Assembly (NCBI GenBank): GCA_030248215.1
Contig: JASANG010002871.1
Span: 186,001-250,000 of the forward strand
DNA length: 64,000 bases
From: Enoplolaimus lenunculus
Taxonomy: Eukaryota; Nematoda; Enoplea; Enoplida; Thoracostomopsidae
Direction: 5' to 3'
Translations under genes and position numbers: made by a program
The notes under the pieces: model-generated
What the model saw: only the letters and a program-made list of their open reading frames with translations
What the model was told of the DNA's origin: nothing
Databases searched by the model: none
Shown here: positions 1 to 10,179 of the stretch, piece after piece
Position numbering within the stretch: the first letter of the stretch is position 1
How the letters are laid out: each line of letters starts with the position of its first letter

Positions 1-241
1 AAAACATACAGTTGTTCAATTGAAATTATGAAAGTTTTAATTGTCGGCGACTGAAAAAACACTGTAAATAAAACAGTGTTGGTGTGAGGGAAATATGACG
101 AAATGAAATTTTTACGATTTTGTTGCTTTCTAAATTTTGATTATAAGCTTGATTTTTGTGAATTCTTTGCTTTCAGCGTTTTTGGAAAGTTTAGGCGATT
201 ACGTTGACCTCTGAACCTGAACACAGTGGCATAATGACTGT

Positions 242-455
242 AGGGTTGCGCTATACTTGTCGTACGGCGCCGTCTGTTACCCGTACGCCGCTGTTCGTTT
301 CCAGTACGGCGCCGTGTGTCGCCGTTCGTCTATATACGGTATGGTGCGTGAAAAAGTCAAGTACGATACCCCAAGCTGACGCACGGTCACGGACGGCGCC
401 GTACGAGTGACGGAAGGCGTCGGACGTCATCAAAAGTATAAGCGGTACCGTAACT
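242..455. mobile_element. E-family element, degenerate right end
   Basis: Starts with AGGGTTGCGCTATACTTG, the E terminus, followed by GC-rich CGTACGGCGCCGT motifs in both orientations. The right terminus (AGTATAAGCGGTACC) is a decayed inverted copy of the left. It is the closest relative here of the element that became the 31-bp array at 50362-51412. Its GC-rich body creates small spurious open frames on both strands. Confidence 0.7.
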
Positions 456-617
456 CAGATTTGTGAAAATTAATTTTGAAAACACAATTAAATATGGTTT
501 TTAAATTGAAATTCGTAATTTGAGAGTTGTGATGTATTGAACACAGGTAAATTTCTCGATTTCAGCATTTGTTTAAGCTTCTTAATACGGAGAGCAATGA
601 AATAATTGTTACTCCGG

Positions 618-871
618 TACACTGTAAATTTCAATGAGTTGATTTTAACTCAGAATGAATTGAATCACTCAGTGTGAGTTAGGACCATCAGAACTCAGAA
701 TTTTGAGTTGAATCAGTTCATTAATTTAATTAATCAACTCACCCAGAGTCAACTCAATTCAAAGTGAGAATCAACTCAACTCAGAGTGAGTCAATTTTCA
801 CTGATATTAATTCAGGAATAACCAACTCGCTAGCTGAATTGATTAATCAAAACGTTGGAATTTACAGTGTA
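618..871. mobile_element. A-family palindromic MITE (reference copy)
   Basis: About 250 bp, flanked by TA on both sides, with inverted ends CACTGTAAATTTCAATGAGTT and its complement ending AATTTACAGTG. Nearly the whole body is built from TGAGTT/AACTCA words, so the strand can fold on itself. No coding capacity. TA duplications and short ends suit a Tc1/mariner-type non-autonomous element, but no transposase is here to confirm the superfamily. Confidence 0.88.
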
Positions 872-959
872 ACCAATACACACTTTATGCTTATAGAATT
901 ACACTATCAAAAAATTTACAGGTATTAATTCTTTTGTAGGACAATCTGTATATTGTTAA

Positions 960-1040
960 AAACAGATTTACTACTGTGCTGAAAAGTTGCCTAAAGTACG
1001 TATGTAGGGCGTTCCAGATTTTGTAATATAGATAGATAGG
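960..1040. repeat. N-family fragment
   Basis: Carries GAAAAGTTGCCTAAAGTACGT and GTAGGGCGTTCCAG followed by a TATAGAT tail, shared with 4060-4130, 49095-49162 and (inverted) 60905-60985. Only the terminal part of the family is present. Confidence 0.6.
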
Positions 1041-1155
1041 TAAAATTGCAGAGTTAATAAATTGAATGTTTATAGTTTTTTCCTTTCTAATATTACTTAA
1101 ATTTATTCCTTTTTAAAAGCTGTTGTTAAACATCATGGCATATTATAGAAAAACT

Positions 1156-1548
1156 GGCAAATGTTACTTTTAGGACCGTAAAAGTAGATTAAGCGTATTC
1201 CTAAGCCTAAGCCTGTACTAAATTCCAATGAGTTGATTAATCAATTCAGCTAGCGAGTTGGTTTATTTCTGAATTAATATCAGAAACATTGACTCACTCT
1301 GAGTTGAGTTGACTCTGGGTGTGTTGATTATTTAACTCAGAATGAGTTGAATCAACTCAAAATTCTGAGTTCTGATAGTAGTATTAACTCAGGCTGAGTG
1401 ATTGATCTCATTCTGAGTTAAAATCAACTACTGATATTTACAGTGTGAGCCTAAGCCTATGTCTAAGTTAAAAATGTAAGCTAGAATGTAAACCTATTTT
1501 TTTATAGACCCGCCAGAAACCTGGACGTCTTTAAAAGTAACATGGACC
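1156..1548. mobile_element. C-family hAT-like MITE carrying a nested A element
   Basis: Ends GGCAAATGTTACTTTTAGG and its inverted partner AAAGTAACATGGACC, with an exact 8-bp target duplication GAAAAACT (1148-1155 and 1549-1556). Inside are CCTAAG-type hexamers. An A-family element sits at 1216-1447 within the hexamer core. Eight-base duplications are the hAT hallmark, hence the assignment. Confidence 0.88.
1216..1447. mobile_element. A-family MITE nested in a C element
   Basis: Body of TGAGTT/AACTCA words ending ATTTACAGTG, with a shortened left end. It interrupts the hexamer core of the C element at 1156-1548, so this A insertion is younger than that C insertion. Confidence 0.82.
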
Positions 1549-1714
1549 GAAAAACTAACGATTTTGCTCCAACTGAGCCTATTCTAACAAACAGAATCAA
1601 GTTCGATCCGGTGTGGGTTGACAAATCCAACGGTTACGTCTTAAATTTATTCTATATTTGATATAATTTCGATCTAAAAATACAAGATACTTTAGTTCGA
1701 GAACATCTGACTCT

Positions 1715-1880
1715 ACATGTAAGTAGCCTGCTTACCTTTTTAGATTGGGCTATAATTTCAGAAGGGTCATACAATGGTTTTCGATGACTTACGAACAAGG
1801 TTGAAAATTTTCTAGACTGGCAAAATTTTTCACGAGAGCTGACCGATCTTGGTCCCCCTCTGGATACTGGCCTGTGACTG
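1715..1880. repeat. L-family fragment
   Basis: Shares GGTTTTCGATGACTTACGA, GGTTGAAAATTTTCTAGA and the CCTGG-type end with inverted or direct relatives at 10821-10985, 12568-12685, 35948-36112, 43975-44213 and 50070-50230. Boundaries uncertain; no coding capacity. Confidence 0.55.
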
Positions 1881-1974
1881 TATTAATATATTGTGGACAT
1901 TGTTTAGAAACTATTATAATCCCTACCCTAATATCTTACACTTAAAATCCGAATCCTGTGTCGCTAACCACCGT

Positions 1975-2200
1975 ATATACTGTATCCCAATAAGAGGGGT
2001 AGGGGTAATAAGAGGGGGTCCATTTTGAGTCCGAATCAATTGGAGTCCGTATCCCTAATAAGAGTCTGTAAGCGGGTAGAGCTCCTAAACTGTAATTAGA
2101 GTCCATAAATGTTAATTAAATGACTCCTTTAATTCAACGAATAATTGCAGTACCGGATACATATTAGTAACGAAGAGCGGCGGAGCGTGGGTTAAAAATA
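1975..2200. mobile_element. G-family element, truncated
   Basis: Contains AATAAGAGG, TCCATTTTGAGTCC, AGAGTCTGTAAGCGGGTAGAG and GGAGCGTGGGTTAAAAATAA in family order, as in 41415-41864. The right inverted end is not recognisable. Confidence 0.6.
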
Positions 2201-2825
2201 AATACGTTTGTGATACACTTTGAACGGTTGATTTCTGCAAAACCAGGCACTCAAAGGTGGTCGTATGTTTTAGGTTTGTTGTGAAATTTTAGATATTTAC
2301 CGCTACATTATATCCATTTCAATATTGCTCAATATTAATGTTCTTTTTTGGTCACTCTTCATCGTAGTCACGTTACATTGCAATATATCAACATCCGGAA
2401 ATGCTTGAATCTCGTTGTACTCTTCGCTCTGGTCAACAATTTCGTTCTGTTCGAAACCGGCAAGCTGAATCAGTCGAAATTTACCTGATTTGTCTAGCAG
2501 AGTCAACCGAATTCCGTGTTATTTTTATTAGCTATGTAATTAAGCTGTGATGTGTCAAAATTGGTAACATATCTGCAAACCTGTTCTCCTTCGGTTAAGC
2601 ATGAATATTATGTTAGGTGGTGCCTGCTTTAAATGGTCAAACGGTTTAACCTTTTGAAATCAAAACGTGTTTTGCTGACAGATTTTGAATTGAACTCATG
2701 ATTTTCACTGATGACTGCAGCACTGGTGAACTTTTGCAGCCGCTAGTCAACCGGCAGCACTGTTTGATGGAATCAGGGTCATAAGCTGGTAGCTTCAAGT
2801 AATTTTGCAACACAGCAGTGTTTCG

Positions 2826-2849
2826 TATATATGTTTCGCTATTTATACA
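2826..2849 (+). promoter_or_regulatory. Possible TATA region upstream of the 2942 ATG
   Basis: Two TATA-like stretches (TATATAT at 2826 and TTTATAC at 2843) lie 95-115 bp upstream of the ATG at 2942. In DNA this AT-rich such matches are frequent by chance, so this only marks a candidate. Confidence 0.2.
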
Positions 2850-2941
2850 TGCTGCAAGAACTGATGTGAAGGTGCATCCGAACAAACATATTCGATCAAT
2901 TGTTGTTTGGAATCAGGAAGAAAATTAGCTGAACAGACGTG

Positions 2942-2992
2942 ATGAACGGAGACGTCGATGATTTTGATAAACATTTAGAAGAATGGACCAAG
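2942..2992 (+). CDS. Candidate 51-bp first coding exon
   Basis: Reads MNGDVDDFDKHLEEWTK (17 codons, acidic) and stops exactly before a consensus donor, AAG|GTAAGA. A TGA lies in frame 12 bases upstream, so this ATG is the earliest possible start. It ends in phase 0, and the next exon-like block on this strand (9893) begins in phase 0 right after TTTCAG, so the two can join. No domain is recognisable. It may be the distal first exon of the Pax2/5/8 gene or of another gene; a 17-codon open frame could also be chance, but the donor and codon pattern favour a real exon. Confidence 0.45.
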
Positions 2993-3299
2993 GTAAGAAT
3001 AACACGAGCTGGGCTTGGGCCTGTAAAAAATAGGTGTCTTAAGGTATTCCTTAATATGTTTCGCAGACGACCATTTTTTCTTATTTTAGCTGATGATGGG
3101 TTTTTACTCTAATTACTTTGTGCAGTGCTTGTTGAGCGAAGCTCGGAGTTTCGCGAAGCGTTTTATATTTTGTGCTCGGGGGTCGAAAGATGATTGTCCG
3201 TCCAACCGTCCGAAAAGAATCTCGGGAACCGCTGAACCGATAGTTTCGTTTGAAAGCATGTTATCTTGGGGTGTTTTTCACGCAGTGGTGTTTTAAAAT

Positions 3300-3850
3300 T
3301 TTAAGCCGTTTATTAGCTACAGGCTAATTTGCAACTTAGGACTTCAAACCTTTAAAAAACCGATGAGTGAATAGTTAGCTAATAACTTCTATCTAACTTC
3401 AGCAATAAAGGGTTTTTGGGTATGAGGAATCTGAATAAATTGTCTATATATCTTCAAAACCGATAATTGAATAGTTAGTTAATAGCTAATCTGCATATTA
3501 GCATAATTGATTATCGTAAATTAGGACTTCTTACAATATTTCGCTATTTATTATAGTTACAAGCAATCTAATTTCAGCAATAAAGGGTTTTTGGGCACGA
3601 TGAATTTGAATAAATTGTCTAAAACCTTCAAAACCGATAATATAATAGTTAGCTAAGCGCTAATTTCCGTATTAGCATACTTGATAATCCTAAATTAGGG
3701 CTTTTTGCAATATTTTAATAATTTTTAGGGTTACTGAAGGATCTTTAGGTGCGAGGAATCTGAATAAATTTTTCACAAACCTCCAAAATCGATAAATGAA
3801 TAGTCAACTAATAACTTAAACTTGCATAATAGGTTAATTGCATAAGTGTG
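3300..3850 (+). repeat. Degenerate tandem repeat, unit about 150-175 bp, three copies
   Basis: The words GCAATAAAGGGTTTTTGGG, GAATCTGAATAAATT, CAAAACCGATAA and GAATAGTTAGCTAATA recur in the same order near 3405, 3585 and 3735. Copies have drifted and differ by indels. No open frame spans them. Confidence 0.65.
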
Positions 3851-4130
3851 TTCCAGCTTCGCTCAATACATGTAGTCTCACTACGACGGGCAATATTTTT
3901 GGTGTTTACACTTTCAAATGTGATTCAACATAATTTACAAACAGTCCGCCATTTAACTATAACTAGTCTGCCAGCTTTGCGCAATGCGCAAAAGTAGCGA
4001 AAGCACAAATTTCTTTTCATTGAACAATCCCGTGTATTTCTTCAATTATTGTAAACAAAGTAATGCTGGAAAGTTGCCCAAAATACGTATGTAGGGCGTT
4101 CCAGCTTTAATGTATAGATATGCTTGTCTC
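3845..4130. repeat. N-family element
   Basis: Contains the palindrome TTTGCGCAATGCGCAAA near 3976, then CAATCCCGTGTATTTCTTC, TGTAAACAAAGTAATGCTGG and GGGCGTTCCAGCTTTAATG. The same block, inverted, is at 60905-61090 and a decayed direct one at 49000-49165. Family boundaries are not certain. Confidence 0.6.
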
Positions 4131-4900
4131 GTGGTGGTTTTTTAAGCGTAAGTCGAAGTCTAAGCATAATGAACGGCAAATTGTTGGGTTGACTATATTT
4201 TTAATTACAAGTTATCGGGTGGCGAGTTGTCGAGTGATGAATTGTCTGTCATATGTTGACTCAATACACCACAGTTAGCGCTGTTGATTTAAAAGGTGTG
4301 ATTTTCGTTATATTTCAAATTACGATTTTAATTTCAATACCTTATACTCGAATACAATGATTTGAGCTTTTTTCATTTTACACTGTTCGCTCAAACATTA
4401 AGCAACCTCCAACTTATGTCCAGTCGCACGTTACTAACTGCACTCTGTGCATACGCAACGTCCTAGCAGTACAGTTAGCTAACTAAATGTCCGCCACTAG
4501 TTGAACTGCAAACGCGAACATTTTGATACCATTGTTCTGACCAAAAAATGTCCACATATGTATCGACATTTCTAATGTTTGTTTGGTACAGTGTTTTTAT
4601 GCAACTTATGCAATACAACATTTTTCAAATTGATTATTAAAGCTCATTTGAGCCTCTGCCGTCCGAATTTCATTCATTTATCAGCATCCAAAGATTACAC
4701 TGTCCCATTGAATGATCATATACTATTCGCATAAGTCTCCCACAGTATCACGCGACATACTGACCCTAATGTCATATGGCAATCGAGTTTTGTCTGCTGA
4801 CCCGATATATTAAAAGCCCGAATTTTAATGTTGACGTCGAATCAACATGGGACAAACCGTGACCCGCCTGCCCCGGTTATAACGTGAATCCCGCATGAGT

Positions 4901-5000
4901 GACATAATATATTTAGTCGCATCCGGACATGATATATTTCGTCACATCCGGACATAACATATTTAGTAACATCCGGACATAATGTATTTATTCACATACG
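4901..5000 (+). repeat. 25-bp minisatellite, four copies
   Basis: Four consecutive 25-base units of the form GACATAATATATTTAGT plus CACATCCG, in perfect register with only substitutions between copies. Confidence 0.85.
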
Positions 5001-6649
5001 GTGAAAATAGTTCCCAGCTACTCCAAAGTAGAAAACAAACAGATGTTTAAACAATTGGTGTGTGGTAAATTGCCCCAAAGATATGAGCTCAGTCCGTAAA
5101 GTTTTGTCGTCTCTAAATTACCTATATATAGTTTTTACCCTGTCTAAAAACTAAGCTAAATAAGTAATGCAAAGAAATATTTTCTACAACTTTCAGCCCT
5201 GTTTAAACGGTTTAGCTGATTTCAAAATGTATTGCTGTAGGATAACGGACCTGATTTATTTATTACGTATATATATAAATATATATATATTTGTTCTTTG
5301 TTATGAATTTGACATTGCTTAAATTTATTTAGATTATATTCTAAACTATAAAGAGTCTGCGTAATTTTTGACGTACTAAAAATTAATTTGTTTTTCAATT
5401 TTAACAATGTTTGTTTCAAATGTCAGCTGATAAATTCTTTGATGAATTATTTTTTGTGATAAATTACAACTTTTTAAAAAATTTTTTTTCAAGGCCATAC
5501 CATGTTCTTGAATAAATATTGACAAGGTCACAAATTGTGCGCCAGCCAGCCAGCCCCATATATATATGTGGATCAATAACGTGAAATGAATCCGTCGTAT
5601 GGGCTATTGTATTTTATTCTCAACAAAAAACATAATTCTTTTTTTTTCATTTGTTTGAGAAAAAAAACATAAAAATAGAAATTACGAGTGAAAACTAGGC
5701 CAAGTAGTGTTTTGACGGGCATGGTTTTTTTCTTTCAAATTTCAGTGCCATAGAGAAATCTTTTTGCTGTATCTCACTCACTCACTCACTTTGCCCTTTA
5801 CCGATTTTCGATGTTGTTTGGCGTGGACGGGTACCGTGCAGTACCAAGTACGGACCGGCAATTCCCTTATTGTTTAAACCATTAGTTTGTTTTTAAAATG
5901 TGAAATTTATATATTTGATTACAAGTATATATTATTTAAGTCCTAACACGACAGATACTTACTACTTTTGCCTATAAAATTTGTATACAAAATAATGTTA
6001 AGCCACTATTATATTGTCTAAAGTTTTTTTGTGGGGTTAACAAAAAACTGTTAGAAATTGCCCGAGTAAAGCATAATTGAAAGTTTAAATTTATGCGTTT
6101 CGAAGGGACCATCCACAGCGGATTTGCTGTTATATCTCACTTTGAACCCTATAGCTTAAGGCTTACAATAAGCTATTGCAGGTATATATGTAGGTTAAAG
6201 GTAAAACTGTCAGTCTAAGCAGGAACCGGGACTTCAGACCGTTTAAACTATAAGAATCTGGAAAAGCGGATTACGGATGGTTTTCAACTAGCGACATACA
6301 CATCCTTAGGCAAACCACTGCGCCGCGTAGTTTGCGTCCCTAACTGTTTCTATCGTCGACTATATGTCTACCGTATACTGCCGGCTAGTATACATACAGC
6401 TCATTGCACTACATTGCATGTTCACATAACGGACAAACGTGTCTCACATTCTTACACAAACTTGAAATTTGTAGGATGGAATGATTGTTCGTATAAAGGC
6501 GCCTGAACTTTAGGCAGCATACTGTCCGGCGCAAATTAAATTACACAAACTCTCGTAGCTCATTTTTGAAAGATAACATTAGTATTCAGTGGCAGATTGG
6601 GATATTTTCTATATGAGACCCGCCCAGATATATATGAGTGGGAAAAAAG

Positions 6650-6740
6650 GTGGCGAACGGTAAGCTGAACGTGATTTTAGTGCTAAATCTTAATATAAAA
6701 TTTTGGTTTTGATCCCTGTGGGCGGGTCTAGTCCTCAGTG
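6650..6740. repeat. O-family dispersed fragment
   Basis: Contains TTTTAGTGCTAAATC and TTTTGGTTTTGATCCCTGTG next to GCGAACGG; related pieces lie near 16427, 17985, 24955 and 37555 in either orientation. Boundaries and origin unknown. Confidence 0.4.
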
Positions 6741-6786
6741 ATAAATATCAGTCATTCCAAATTTACTTCATGTTTGATGTTGCATA

Positions 6787-6856
6787 AACTGCAAAAAATG
6801 GTGAGTCAAATTGACTCTCTGCGAAATAGGCTTTTCCAGACTACAAGTTCGACTGT
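6787..6856. mobile_element. B-family MITE, left half only
   Basis: Matches ACTGCAAAAAATGGTGAGTC and GCGAAATAGGCTTTTCCAGA of the B family; the right arm is absent, so it cannot form the family hairpin. Confidence 0.7.
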
Positions 6857-7097
6857 ATTTTTCACAAGGTATTGAGTTGTAAATATTTGTTTCAAAACAT
6901 ATGAGCATAATCATAATTCTGAACAGTGCATCTCACCCAAGCATTAAATGTATTGCATAATCGCAACCTTTATGTGTACAAAATATAGTTAAGTGCAAAC
7001 CACCGGCATTTGGGTGAAATTCTGTTAATAGTGACCGATTTGGCCCACGATCCGTGACCCATGTTACAAAATGTCATTATGATGTCCACGAAATTAG

Positions 7098-7322
7098 TTA
7101 GCTAAACCTAAGCCTAAGTCTAAGCCTAAGCCTAAGTCTAAGTCTAAGCCTAAGTCTAAGCCTAAGCCTAAGTCTAAGTCTAAGCCTAAGCCTAAGCATA
7201 AGCCTAAGCCTAAGCCTAAGCATAAGCATAAGCATAAGCATAAGCCTAAGCCTAAGCCTAAGCATAAGCATAAGCATAAGCATAAGCCTAAGCCAAAGCC
7301 TAAGCCTAAGCCTAAGCCTAAC
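7098..7322 (+). repeat. Interstitial GCCTAA/TTAGGC hexamer array, about 37 units
   Basis: Continuous run of CCTAAG hexamers with CATAAG and TCTAAG variants clustered in blocks. On the minus strand it reads TTAGGC repeats. The ends lack C/D termini, so it is either a stand-alone array or one that outgrew its element. It gives false Leu/Gly/Arg-rich open frames on the minus strand. Confidence 0.9.
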
Positions 7323-7671
7323 CGCATTTTTTAATGTCTTAAAAACAACTTTGGCATTGCGTTCATTTATGCAGATGTACCGGTATGCAGTATAAAACCA
7401 CGTAAGTGCAAAGTATTTGTATGAACGAACTAAATTATCGAGCCAAGTGCGCTCAAGTTTACAACAGTAAATCTTATTTGAAATTTAACAATAAACATTA
7501 AAAATTTACTTTAAGATAACAGTTTGGTTCAAATACTAAGGCAAACAGTACAACGACCCAGTTAAAGCATTTAATAATTGGAGAGACAAAGAATAGAAAA
7601 CAAATCTTTACGACTTGAACGTTGGAACTCACGATCTGCACGACCGCTGTTCGAAATTTTGCACAAAGTAA

Positions 7672-7743
7672 AGAACACGCCGGGAATCGAACCTCGGACG
7701 TTTTGCGTTCGAGCCAAGCATGCTACCTCTACGCCATGCGCGT
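7672..7743 (-). pseudogene. tRNA-like sequence, probable tRNA pseudogene or SINE head
   Basis: On the minus strand, an A-box-like TGGCGTAGAGGTAGC (7736-7722) and a perfect B-box GGTTCGATTCC (7693-7683) are spaced as in a tRNA. The anticodon loop could read CTCGAAC, but acceptor, D and anticodon stems each have mismatches, so I do not call a functional tRNA or assign an amino acid. A tRNA-derived SINE is the main alternative. Confidence 0.5.
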
Positions 7744-8146
7744 CATTGGGGTATGGTATAATGTCGGAAAAATAAAGTTTCTACCTTGCGAAATTTCACA
7801 TGACCCGGACGTGATCTAAAACTGTAAGAATCAATCTAATCCTCTGGACCACAGCAAAAAGTTCGCATTGAGATAAGCTGCAAAACATAAATCTGGCTTC
7901 GCATTCACAAGGCTTCCTTCTTTGTACCTTTTCGGTTTTGACCCGTGGTTGGTTATAGACAAATTGTTTACTTATTGGTCACAGCGGAACATTAACCCTT
8001 TCACTTATAGGGTATACTATGAGCAACTAAATACAATAATGTACGAGCAATGCAGACACCGTGAGCAGTATTTGACAACTCTTACATATATGCGCAGTGC
8101 AAAATGTCCACAAAACGCGTGAGAGCCCCTTCAGGCTTGAGCGTCA

Positions 8147-8218
8147 AGCTAATATAGCTGAGTGGTCATCGTTAACGCCTCCACGCGTGAGACGGGGGAT
8201 CGAATCTTACCGTGAAAT
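8147..8218 (+). pseudogene. Second tRNA-like sequence
   Basis: TAGCTGAGTGGTCATCG resembles an A box and GGATCGAATCTTA a mutated B box at about the right distance, with a 4-bp stem (ACGC/GCGT) between. Stems are incomplete. Likely a decayed tRNA pseudogene or SINE head; the following sequence is not repeated elsewhere in the window that I can see. Confidence 0.35.
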
Positions 8219-8814
8219 TACATCTCATATGAAATTGAAAATATTCACGTGAGAAAGGGATAAATACAAATACAAAACCTGCTGTGCCATCGCAATCTTT
8301 GTAAGACTGGGGACGGAATTACATGAAGAAATGGTTCGTAAATCAGTTGTAATCGTAAAAAAACAATATTTGAAATGCCAGTATAGCCTTCTGAAACACA
8401 GAAGCAAAGGATTCGTTTTAGTGCCGCAGCTACCACCATCCTCCGGAACTTGAACCGACACCGAACATGACGAATCCGAAAAATTCCCGGAAACGATTAT
8501 GTGTCAAAAAAATATATATCATTTTTTACTAAAATATACATTCTTTAGGCAATATTTTAAAAGTTTACTATTACAAAAGTTCCAAAATGAAAGCGTTATA
8601 TGTTCAAACGCTAATTACGTTTTGATTAACCAGTCAAAGTTAATTTTTGGTCATCTGATTGCCGGAAAATTTTTGCAATCCAGGTAGGATAACATCAGGT
8701 CACTGCATAATATTGTGAGTTTAAAATGTGTTTCTGTGTGCAAGTACTTGCGTGAAACATCAAATATATATAGAGAGCGTTGTATGTACCCTGTAAAACG
8801 TAAACGTAAATTGT

Positions 8815-9026
8815 TGCCGATATTCTCGAATGTGTACAGCACCTATCATCAGTTAGTTTTTCAAACTCGCTAACTATTACAGTTGTTGCTCTCAAAATTT
8901 GTACAGGAGTAGACAAAAATCAAACGGTGAGAAATTTTCAGATTCAGCATTCACTGGTTTCGAAACTTACAAGACTTGTCACCGAGACTGGTGATAGGTG
9001 CTACACACATTCGAGCATACACGACT
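8815..9026. mobile_element. F-family element (diverged)
   Basis: Left GATATTCTCGAATGTG-TACAGCACCTATCA and right TGATAGGTGCTACACACATT are inverted partners. The interior CTCAAAATTTGTACAGGAGTAG matches other F copies. Confidence 0.75.
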
Positions 9027-9027
9027 A

Positions 9028-9135
9028 TAGCTTAACTAAACGTAAATGTGAGGTCAAGTAAAATTGAAATGACTGGACGGACTAACTAAACACGAATTTT
9101 AAGTTTAAACTAAACTGACATACTTGCCAGTTTGA
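9028..9135. repeat. Q-family fragment
   Basis: TATAGCTTAACTAAAC, GAAATGACTGGA and TTTAAACTAAACT are shared with 55625-55935. The family is built of taaact-type words; boundaries unknown. Confidence 0.4.
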
Positions 9136-9339
9136 AGAAATTTGTGGTTCCGTCTCTGGCAAGAGTACCATTTTTGCGCTATACACGTTCATTAGTTGTA
9201 TGGCAGGCTTATAACCAATTCTTGATAGCAACTCATTACATGACACATCAGTTATAGCATAGATTTGGTAGTGTTATTTTTACCTCAAGCTGCCAGAGTG
9301 CAATCGGAATTACAAAGTATCGGAACCGGAACCACTATC

Positions 9340-9740
9340 AGATCCAAAGCGGGGGCGTTGTTCCCTCTCAGAAAATTTTTTGATGATAAAATGTTAAGCT
9401 CCCTACGTTACAATTTTGGCGTTACGTAACATTTGCCGGCCCGCCCCTCCTCCGTCACAAATTTTTGGATCCGCCACTGAACGAAACCCGGGCGGTAAAG
9501 TAAAATACCAGAATTTCATCTTTCATTGTCATCAAACGCGTTAAGATGTAATACCACTTGCAGCTTAAATTGAAGCGCTGAACTGCGATTTTAAATAAAA
9601 TTTGTGTAATCAATATCGGATCCAGAGCGGAGGCGAGGGGGGGGCGTACGCCCCCATGCAAATTTTTTGTGATAAAATGGTAAGGTCCCCTCATACCTTA
9701 CATTTTTCTCCTCAGAAAATGTTTTATAAAAAAGATAACG
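9340..9740. repeat. Two K-family fragments
   Basis: AAAATTTTTTGATGATAAAATG, CCCTACGTTACAATTTT, GCGTTACGTAACATTTGCC and GGATCCGCCACTG form a block shared with 19100-19400, 27700-27792, 39455-39725 and 59590-59775. A second, inverted piece begins near 9600. No ends identified. Confidence 0.5.
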
Positions 9741-9769
9741 GCCCTAACTTTAACTGTTGAAACTTCAAA

Positions 9770-9852
9770 TTATCAACACCGAGAATACCGGAAAATTACG
9801 GTGAAAAAATGTCTCATTTCATACAGGAACCGGATACTGAAAAATACCGGTT
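9770..9852. repeat. J-family fragment
   Basis: AATACCGGAAAATTACGGTGAAAAA and AGGAACCGGATACTGAAAAATACCGG-type words recur at 48165-48270. It supplies the upstream part of the open frame that runs into the exon at 9893, which is why I start that exon at the splice acceptor. Confidence 0.5.
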
Positions 9853-9892
9853 GTCCTTGCAAGCTGCCATTAAAATACAAATTTTATTTCAG

Positions 9893-10147
9893 ATGATTGA
9901 ATACGGTTCCACGAACGGTTACTACGCCCACCATGGCGCAACGAACCATAACGGCTATCACCATACCGGCACCGTACACCACGATCAATTCGACGTCGAC
10001 GCAGCGTTTATCGCAACACCACCTCCGTTGACCAAAATCCCTCAACAGCACCAGCTGTTTCACGAAGCAACGCAACGGCAGCAGCAACAACAGCAGCGAC
10101 AACAACAACAACAACAACAACACCGCCAACCACAACAACAACAACAA

Positions 10148-10179
<32 letters not shown>

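Larger units (their letters stand above)
1..2941. other. Upstream flank, repeat-filled, no gene seen
   Basis: Holds an E element (242-455), an A element (618-871), an N fragment (960-1040), a C element with an A element inside (1156-1548), an L fragment (1715-1880) and a decayed G element (1975-2200). The stretch 2200-2880 is unique-looking. A 67-codon minus-strand frame at 2303-2506 has no recognisable domain and no good splice or start context, so I do not call it. Confidence 0.6.
2993..9892 (+). other. Putative first intron or intergenic region
   Basis: Holds a ~175-bp tandem repeat (3300-3850), N family (3845-4130), a 25-bp x4 array (4901-5000), a B fragment (6787-6856), a hexamer array (7098-7322), two tRNA-like sequences (7672-7743, 8147-8218), an F element (8815-9026), a Q fragment (9028-9135), K fragments (9340-9740) and a J fragment just before the acceptor. 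The stretch 5020-6640 shows nothing recognisable beyond short AT runs. If 2942 and 9893 are joined this is one 6.9-kb intron. Confidence 0.4.

Noticed and set aside
2303-2506. 67-codon minus-strand frame
   Set aside because: No domain, no homologue I recognise, no splice context, and alone on that strand.
7098-7322. True chromosome end or nematode origin from TTAGGC repeats
   Set aside because: The array is internal and impure, and the same hexamers occur inside many mobile elements. The Pax protein is of the octapeptide-bearing chordate-like type.
7094-7327. Minus-strand Leu/Gly-rich and Leu/Arg-rich frames
   Set aside because: Translation of the CCTAAG hexamer array; the same happens in every C/D core (for example 25725, 29334 and 45080).
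7672-7743. Functional tRNA gene
   Set aside because: A and B boxes are good, but acceptor, D and anticodon stems carry mismatches; kept only as a tRNA-like pseudogene.
9809-9892. Upstream extension of the Gln-rich frame (MSHFIQEPDTEK...)
   Set aside because: Falls in a J-family repeat and ends in a T-rich tract plus CAG, so it is intron sequence before the acceptor.
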